The notes beneath the pieces are model-generated. The model made no database searches, was not told where the DNA came from, and saw only the letters and a program-made list of their open reading frames with translations. Shown one piece after another: positions 57,325-64,000 of a DNA stretch of 64,000 nucleotides. How positions within the stretch are numbered: position 1 is the stretch's first letter; every line of letters starts with the position of its first letter. Source of the stretch: Humulus lupulus (taxonomy: Eukaryota; Streptophyta; Magnoliopsida; Rosales; Cannabaceae). A program made the position numbers and the translations under genes. The stretch is from positions 228,348,360 through 228,412,359 of the forward strand of contig NC_084793.1 of the NCBI RefSeq assembly GCF_963169125.1. The letters run 5' to 3'.

Positions 57325-59270
57325 GTGGTCAAAATTGGAAAGGGCTTGAGCCGAAACCTTCGTGAGAACCTTGTTATTTTCCTTTGCAAGAACCAGGACA
57401 TTTTTGCATGGTCCCATGCTGATATGGTTGCCATCAGTCTGCATGTGATAAGTCACACCCTCAACATTGACGAAAATACATCTCCTATCCAACAGAATAG
57501 AAGATTGATCAACTTCGACCGGTCTGAGGCCTTGAAGGGTGAAGTACAAAAACTTTTGGCTCACAACTTCATTCGAGAAGCTCTGTACCCAATATGGGTA
57601 GCGATCACAGTCCTAGTCAGAAGGCCCAATGGGACTTGGAGGACCTGCATAGATTTCGGATGTCATTAAGACAAGGATTGTTTTCCCCTACCATGCATTG
57701 ACCAGCCAGTCGACGCCACCTTAGGGCATGAGCTCTTAAACTTCATGGACGCCTACTCTGGTTACAAAAAAATTGCCATGCATGTCCACGTTTAGGTTGA
57801 AAAGTGCAGGTGCAACTTACCAGAGGTTAGTGAACAAAATGTTTAAGGATCAACTCGGATGCAATATGGAAGTGTATGTCGACAATATGCTGGTAAATTT
57901 GAAAACCTCAGGGCAGCACGTCACAGATCTGAAAGAAGCATTTATTATCTTACGTCATTTCAATATAAAGCTCAACCCTCAGAAATGCACCTTTGGGATA
58001 GCGTCAGGAAAGTTTTTCGGTTTCATTGTGAGTTTGCGAAGCATAGAGGCGAACCTAAAAACAATTAAGGCTCTCATCAACATGCCGTCCCCTTGGAAGT
58101 GAAAGGACACTCAAAGCTTGAATGGGAGGATTGTAGCTTTGAGTTGTTTCGTTTCTTAGGCGATTGATAAGTGCATGTCATTTTTCAATATCCTCTGAGG
58201 ATCCCGACAGTTTGACTGGACCGAGGATTGCGAGGAGGCCATTAGGGCCCTTAAAGCCCACATGACTCAGCCCCCCAATCCTCTCAAAACCAATAGACAA
58301 TGAGGTATTGTTCTTGTATCTGGCCATCTGCGAGCACGCAATTAGCGTAGCTTTAGTGCATGAGGAAGGAAAAACATGACACCCCGTATATTACATTAGC
58401 AAAAGACTGCTGGGGGCCAAGTTTAGATACCCTCTGATGGAGAAACTTACTTTTTGTCTAGTGGTGGCTTCTTCGAAACGTCACCCTTATTTCCAAGCAA
58501 ACATCATAAAGGTTCTAAAAAATCATCCCCTCTGACAAGTCTTGTAGAAGTCGGACACCTCAGGAGGGTTGCTAAAGTAGGCAATAGAGCTCAGCCAGTA
58601 CGCCATAACCTATTGCCCAATAATAGCAGTTAAAGGAAAAGTCTTGGTTGACTTCGTTGTTAAGTGCACGGGTCCTGCGACAAGCCAGAGAGAGATGAAT
58701 GTGCCAATCTGGGAATTGTTTGTCGATGGCTCTGGGGCTGGCCTTATTTTGGTATCCCTTAATGGTCATCGAGTCCAAAGTGCTCTGAGGTTTGGTTTCG
58801 AGGCTTCAAATAACAAGGTCGACTATGAAGCTCTTCTCGTAGGGTTAAGAGTGCCTCGAGAGCTACAGGAAAAGGGACTTGAAATCTTTAGTGACTCTCA
58901 GCTGGTAGTGAATCATGTGACTGGAGAATACTAGGCTGGGGGCACCAAGATGACCTCTTATTTGGCCAAGGCATGAGAGTTACTACAGTTGTTTAACCAA
59001 TATTCCATCAAACAACTCCTCGAGAACAAAATTCTAATGCGGATGCCCTCGCAAAGTTAGCGACCACTTAGGATGCCGCGCTCCTAAATGTGGTCCCAGT
59101 TTCTGGCGACGCCAAGTATTCAAGAGGTCGAGAAGGTATGCAAAATATGGTATGAAGACACGTGGATGAGGTTCATTGTGAAGTACATAACCACTGGAGA
59201 ACTCCCAACCGACAAAAATGCAGCCACAAAGCTGCGGTACCAAAGTCCTCGATAAATTTTTATGGACGAC
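57325..59270 (+). pseudogene. Reverse transcriptase and RNase H relic of the second gypsy element
   Basis: 57,325-57,669: NQDIFAWSHADMVAI, YPIWVAITVLV, WRTCIDF. After breaks: FMDAYSGYKKIAMH, 57,773-58,102 with KSAGATYQRLVNKMF, VYVDNMLVNLK and GFIVSLRSIE. The active site is YVDN instead of YVDD, so it would be inactive. RNase H pieces follow: 'HYISKRLLGAK' near 58,390 and a second RNase H at 58,644-58,934 (ELFVDGSGAG, NNKVDYEALL, FSDSQLVVNHV). At least six stops or shifts. Confidence 0.85.
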
Positions 59271-60416
59271 AGACTATACAAAAGATCACATTCCATGCCA
59301 TTTTTTAGATGTGTAACACCCGAAGAGGCTCAGGTCATATTGCAAGAGGTTCATGAGGGGTTCTACGGTGATCATGCTGGGGGCAAAGATCATGCTGGGG
59401 GCAAAGCTTGTCCAAGAAGATCTTGAGACAAGGCTATTTCTGGCCAACCATGAATAAAGACTCCCTCGAGTACGTGAAAAGATGTGACAAGTGTCAGTGA
59501 TACACTCACATACCCTGAGTACCCCCCCAATGAGTTAAATTAGATGACCAGCTCATGGCCCTTCGCAGTTTGGGGAATCAATTTGGTTGGATCGTTTCCC
59601 ATGGGCAAAGGGGGCATCTGGTATGCCACGGTAGCTGTCAATCACTTTACCAAGTGGGTAGAAGTTGAGCCACTCGCAACAATTACCATTAAGAAAATTA
59701 TGGATTTTGTAATCAGGAATATCATTTGTCGATATGGCCTTTCGAGAAAGTTAGTGTCTGACAACGATTTATAGATCGATAGAAACCTTTTCACAGATTT
59801 TTGCGAACAATACACAATTCTTAAGATTTTCTCGGCAGTGGTGCACCCCCAGGTGAATGGCCAGGTGGAGGCTGTGAATAAAACACTGAAAACCTCTTTG
59901 AAGAAGAGATTAGAATAAGCAAAGTGGGCATGGCCTGAGGAGTTACCCTAGGTACTTTGGGCCTATCAAACCACTACTCGAACATCAACTGGCCACACAC
60001 CTTTCTCCATGGCATATGGATACGAGGCTATGCTCCCAGTAAAGGCGACTATTCCCACTCACCGACGCACTACCTATGATTCAACGACTAACCTTGAGCT
60101 ACTTTGGGAGTCATTGGATATGGTTGAAGAATACCGCGAGTTTTTGCAGCTCCGGGCCGCTTCACACCAGGAAAAGTTCGCTCGGTACTTCAACTCTAGG
60201 GTAAGAGATCAGAAGTTCTTGTTAGGAGACCTCGTCCTTCGGTGGATGATTTTGGTTACCAAGGATCTAGGAGCAGGAGTGTTGAGCCTCAACTGGGAAG
60301 GACCGTAACAGGTCAAAGAAATCATCAGGCTAGGAACGTACAAATTAGCCAGACTGAAAGGAGAACTGATACCACGCGCCTGGAATGCCGAGCACCTTCG
60401 CCGGTATTACCAATGA
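59271..60416 (+). pseudogene. Integrase relic of the second gypsy element
   Basis: Zinc-finger part near 59,330-59,500 ([19 protein letters not shown]) contains a short tandem duplication of 'gatcatgctgggggcaaag' at 59,371 and 59,389. Core at 59,544-59,774 (FAVWGINLVG, in which the first catalytic D is N; VSDND). Then 'NGQVEAVNKTLKTSLKKRL' and at 60,009-60,308 ARYFNSRVRDQKFLLGDLVLR and LNWEGP. It ends with AWNAEHLRRYYQ at 60,416. Clearly inactive. Confidence 0.83.
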
Positions 60417-61577
60417 AAATTTGAGCAAAACATTTGTACTGTTTTTATTTCCCGCTTTTTACTTTTTTCTGTTTTGTCATGTAACGAACAATGAGTAAAA
60501 GTTAATGATAATCGTGTAGTCCTAAAACACGATACGAGGTATTTCAGGAAGATGTTGCTTAAAATATGCGTCAATAATGGCACTGCATGTGACTCGCCCA
60601 AACATCTAATACAAGTGGGGGGGTGAGGGGCAAATGATTAGGGATCGAATCACTCGGAGGCGATAGTTCTAGCAGGCAAGACCTAAGCAAAATTTAGTTA
60701 AAAGGAACCTAAAAGGGGTGCCTTGAAATGTTTTGGAATTCTTAATGTCAATAATAGCTGTGCTAAATATTAAACATGGTCTCTGACCACCGTGTGCCCG
60801 CGACTATGACGTCTTAGGACCCAAAGTCAACGCGAAAGGCAACAAATCAAAGCTTTGAATACTAAGGTCAACTCGAATAAGAGGAATGTGAAAGGGGTGC
60901 CTTAGAGTTGAGGAACGTGAACGTGAAAGGGGTGCTCTCCTCGATCACTTTGGCCACCGAGCCACTTCAGCGTTGATCATTGCCTTTAGATCTATCTCCT
61001 AGTGGATGAGATCCACTTTATCTTCCTCTAGGGACATAATTCTAGTACGGGCCTCAGTAAGCTCCTTCTCGACAGCCTCGCGAAGACTATTCTCCTCATT
61101 ATTGGAAATCTTCTCTCAGGACAAGGCCAGCTACTTCTTCGCAGCCTCTTGACGCACTTTCTCGTTGTCTCGTGTGCTCTCCGCTTCTAAAAAAGACTTG
61201 GCCAGTTTCTTTGTCTCATCAGGAGAAAGAACGCCATCACCCTTCAGTTTGGCCAGCTCCCCTTCAGCCTTGTTCAATAAGGCCGCATAGTTCTGAAGCT
61301 CCTCGTGAAGACTTCTGGTGTCTCAAATCAACCCCTTCACAACCTCACTTTGTTGGATAGTGAGGAGGGCCATTTGCAAAAATTAAGAGTAAATAAATTC
61401 AATAAGGGGGGTAATAAAGTCAAAAACCAAAGTACAGTAGGGGTCGATGATGACTTACCATAACTAATATCACTAACTGACTTTGGGAGAGATGGGCAAT
61501 GTTATGATCCCTAGCTATGCCCATCCCTGAGGAGGTATACTCCCTAAGATGCCCCCCATGGTCGCCAGCACTCCAGC
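60417..61577 (-). pseudogene. 3' region of the second gypsy element with relic of the antisense ORF
   Basis: 60,417-60,900 resembles untranslated sequence. About 60,950-61,380 on the minus strand gives coiled-coil-like E, K, L and A-rich protein, and 61,440-61,577 aligns in type with 22,800-22,900 (minus: 'GMGIA', 'SLSQLV' pieces next to an intron-like boundary). It is the counterpart of the antisense ORF at 22,238-24,864. It is cut at 61,578 by another LTR. Confidence 0.5.
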
Positions 61578-63725
61578 TGTAACACCCCCAAATTCAATAA
61601 TAAGGCTTGGTTTATTGATTAGCGTGTCAGGAGGGAAATAATTGATTTAATTGTATTATTACATGATTAATCATGGTATATGTACATCATTATGTGATTG
61701 CATGGGTTATGATATGATATGATATGACTAGATATGCATGTTTAGATATATTAAATATGCATGTGGGCCCGTTCTGGTTAACAAGGGGCATATTTGTAAT
61801 TTTGGCCCGTTATGGGCATAAATGTCATTATATGTGTGTTATGAGTAAGACCACAGTATTGTGGAGATATATTTGAGATGTGTGGTCCGAGGCAGTCCTA
61901 GGGAGCGAATTAGTGGAATAGTCACAACGGGGTCAAATACCCAGCTCGGGGTGAGCCTAGGGGTATTTTGGGGAGATAGTGCATGTTCAGGATTTACCGG
62001 GTAATGGGTAGTTATTTAGCGATTATTTGGGTATGCCGGGATTAATTGAGGATTTATAGGAATACTCGAGGAATTAACGGGGAAAAGTGGCAAAAGACGG
62101 ATTCACCCTTGGGGGTGTTTGATGAGTAAGAGTTTAACTAGGGGTAGCTTGGTCTTTTGCCAAGTTGGAGTGACTTAATCACTAGAAGGTTTCAGGGGAA
62201 GGAAACAAAACACCAAGGAAACACTCTCTCAGCTCTTTCTCTCTCCTTAGCTTGGGGGCTTTAGTTGAATTTCAAAAAGGAAAGCTTGGAATTGAAGGGG
62301 GATTGGAGCTAGGAATTTACTAGCAGTATCATAAGGGGCGTGGTTCTTCAGTAAGGTAAGATTATACTCTATTTTCTGGCGAATTCTTGCCATGGTTTAA
62401 TTTTTAACAGGGTTCTAAACCAAGGGCTTGGTTTTGATTTGGGTTAAGGATTTGGCTGAGTTTTTTTGGGTGTATAAGTTGTTTAGGATGGTTGGGAATG
62501 CTTGTGGGGTATAAATTCTGGCTTTGGTTGGAGCTGTAGTGAGTTTACAGGGTTTTTGGCTCGGGGAAAATGCTGGAAAAACCCAGTTTTTCTGGTTTTG
62601 CGTAAGGGCGCCGCGACGCTGTTCTTCCGAGCTGCGGCACTGTGATGTTCCAAGGCAAGGGGCCCTGGCTGGGTGTTGCGGCGCCTGTATGGCTGTGTCG
62701 TAGTGCTAGGCCATTTTCAGGGGCCTTAATTTTTTATTTTTAGGGCATAGGCCTAGGGGCTCGAGGGACAATTTCACCACCCCGTGTGGGGGAATTGGAG
62801 GTCTTGAGAGTACGGGATTTGTTCCAGGGTTCAATTATGGAATCAAATAGTAATGAAAACTTTATTTGTGGGTTGTGACTAGGTTACGCTAGGGCTTGGG
62901 AGAGGATCGTTCTCGGGAGTCGTGCTTGCTTGCCTAATTGCTTGCACTTAGACCAAAGGTAAGAAAAAATTTTGTGCCCGTAGAGCAGGGCATGGCCCGA
63001 TTATTTGTGTTTAGTAATATGTTTGAATTCCTGTAATTGTTATGTCATGTTTATGTGTTTATGACTGATTGGTGGAGGCCAGAATTGACAAAGGTTGGGA
63101 ACAGCAAAGGTCGGGATTGGCAAGGGTTAGAAACGACAATAAGCATGCTGAATGCAGGCCGATGTGGCATGGCCATATAGGGTACTGTACTCACCTGCTT
63201 GGTGAAGACCGTGAACCTGGTGCTTGGTAATGCACCTTGATCGCCTTAGGCCGCTATGTGCATTGTCTGCTATATCTGTTTAAGTTATGTGTTTACTGAG
63301 ATAAACTGTTATATGTTGTGTTCTTGCTGGGACTTGGCTCACGGGTGCTCTATGGTGCAGGTAAGGGAAAGGGAAAGACCTACCAAGCATAAGTTGGAGG
63401 GCATGGAGCGACGCGTACATGTTAGGCCTACCTGGCCGCCACGATTGGGATAGTTTTGAGGAACGTTGTGTAAATGATTGATTTTTTCGCCTAGGTCGAC
63501 TGTGTAAAGACTTTTGAGTTATAAATATATTTTAAATAGTATTTTGGGATCCCAATGTAACACTTTTACGATTTAAGTGAATGTCCAAACTATTTTACTG
63601 AATTCTTATTTAAATGAGTCTTTCATTTAAATTAATCACACTTTTTTTTCTAACACCTCGATTAGTGAGTTAATTGCATGTTTTTAAATCACATGGTAAC
63701 AAATCTAGGGTGGTAGGGCATTACA
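61578..63725 (+). repeat. 5' LTR of a long-LTR gypsy element (Tekay/Del-like)
   Basis: 2,148 bp from TGTAACACCCC to GGGCATTACA. The TGTAACACCCC start and TTACA end with a Met-tRNA primer site are typical of Tekay-type chromovirus LTRs. The element runs off the right edge of the window, so the 3' LTR and TSD cannot be seen. The small frame at 63,256-63,453 is not a gene. Confidence 0.8.
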
Positions 63726-63741
63726 ACTTAGTATCAGAGCG
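63726..63741 (+). other. Primer-binding site, tRNA-iMet type
   Basis: 'actTAGTATCAGAGC' directly after the LTR; the standard plant Met-tRNA complement is TGGTATCAGAGC, so it differs at one base. The usual primer site of Tekay and copia elements. Confidence 0.8.
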
Positions 63742-64000
63742 TTCCAAGGTTTATGTTTCCTGGAGATTGAACAAACATGTACGCTCGCTCCTAGAGACAA
63801 GCTCGACTCAGGGTTGGTCGGTATTAAGTGAAATATTTGTTTAATTGCTTATTTGAATTGCCCTGTTTCCCTGATTGATATATGTAGAGCATGATGAGTA
63901 TATATAATTCTAGGGCATGACCCCTTGATTATTATATGATTATTGTGACAGTTAGAATCCCGTGATCCGCAAGGGGAAAGACCGGGTAAAAAGTTGTGCA
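63742..64000 (+). other. Leader of the right-edge gypsy element
   Basis: Untranslated leader between the primer-binding site and the (unseen) gag. No open frame yet. Confidence 0.55.

Overview
The window is plant nuclear DNA, most likely from a eudicot. The reasons are two plastid-targeted plant genes with many GT-AG introns, plant Ty1/copia, Ty3/gypsy and LINE elements, and AT-rich spacers. No species can be named from the sequence alone. Only about 9 kb is ordinary host gene space; almost everything else is transposable-element sequence nested in layers, with insertion junctions and target-site duplications (TSDs) still readable.

Layout. 1-982: end of a plus-strand gypsy element and its 3' LTR. 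1,393-6,995: decayed minus-strand gypsy element (protease, gag, 5' LTR) split by a solo copia LTR. 7,149-27,783: a copia element on the minus strand with 5-bp TSDs (CAAAA); a Tat-type gypsy element (14,544-26,617) sits inside its 5' LTR. That gypsy carries gag-pol on plus and an intron-containing antisense ORF near its 3' end. 27,978-32,265: gypsy LTR, a 1.9-kb foldback (palindromic) element and a solo LTR. 32,271-33,623: AT-rich repeat and a hAT-like element.

Host genes. 33,888-39,124 (plus) is a complete 16-exon gene for plastid 4-alpha-glucanotransferase, the starch disproportionating enzyme DPE1 (579 aa). 39,726-42,755 (minus) is a complete 10-exon gene for a plastid FtsH-peptidase-like protein (330 aa) with an HEAAH motif but no AAA+ ATPase domain. 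The two genes converge, about 0.6 kb apart. Upstream of the second lie a foldback MITE, an AT-rich repeat, a hAT-type element and a tRNA-Leu-like sequence.

45,350-55,860 is one old LINE-1 element cut into four pieces by solo LTRs. Its last gap is a tower: a copia LTR that received another LTR, a foldback MITE, and a second copy of its own family in inverted orientation, which in turn received a gypsy LTR. 56,230-61,577 is a decayed second Tat-type gypsy. 61,578-63,725 is a long LTR followed by a tRNA-Met-like primer-binding site; its element runs off the right edge.

Eight solo LTRs have perfect 5-bp TSDs, so LTR-LTR recombination has been frequent here. I see no evidence of a bacterial-type system, CRISPR array or new gene cluster. 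The most unusual structures are the foldback element, the self-nested LTR tower and the antisense ORF.
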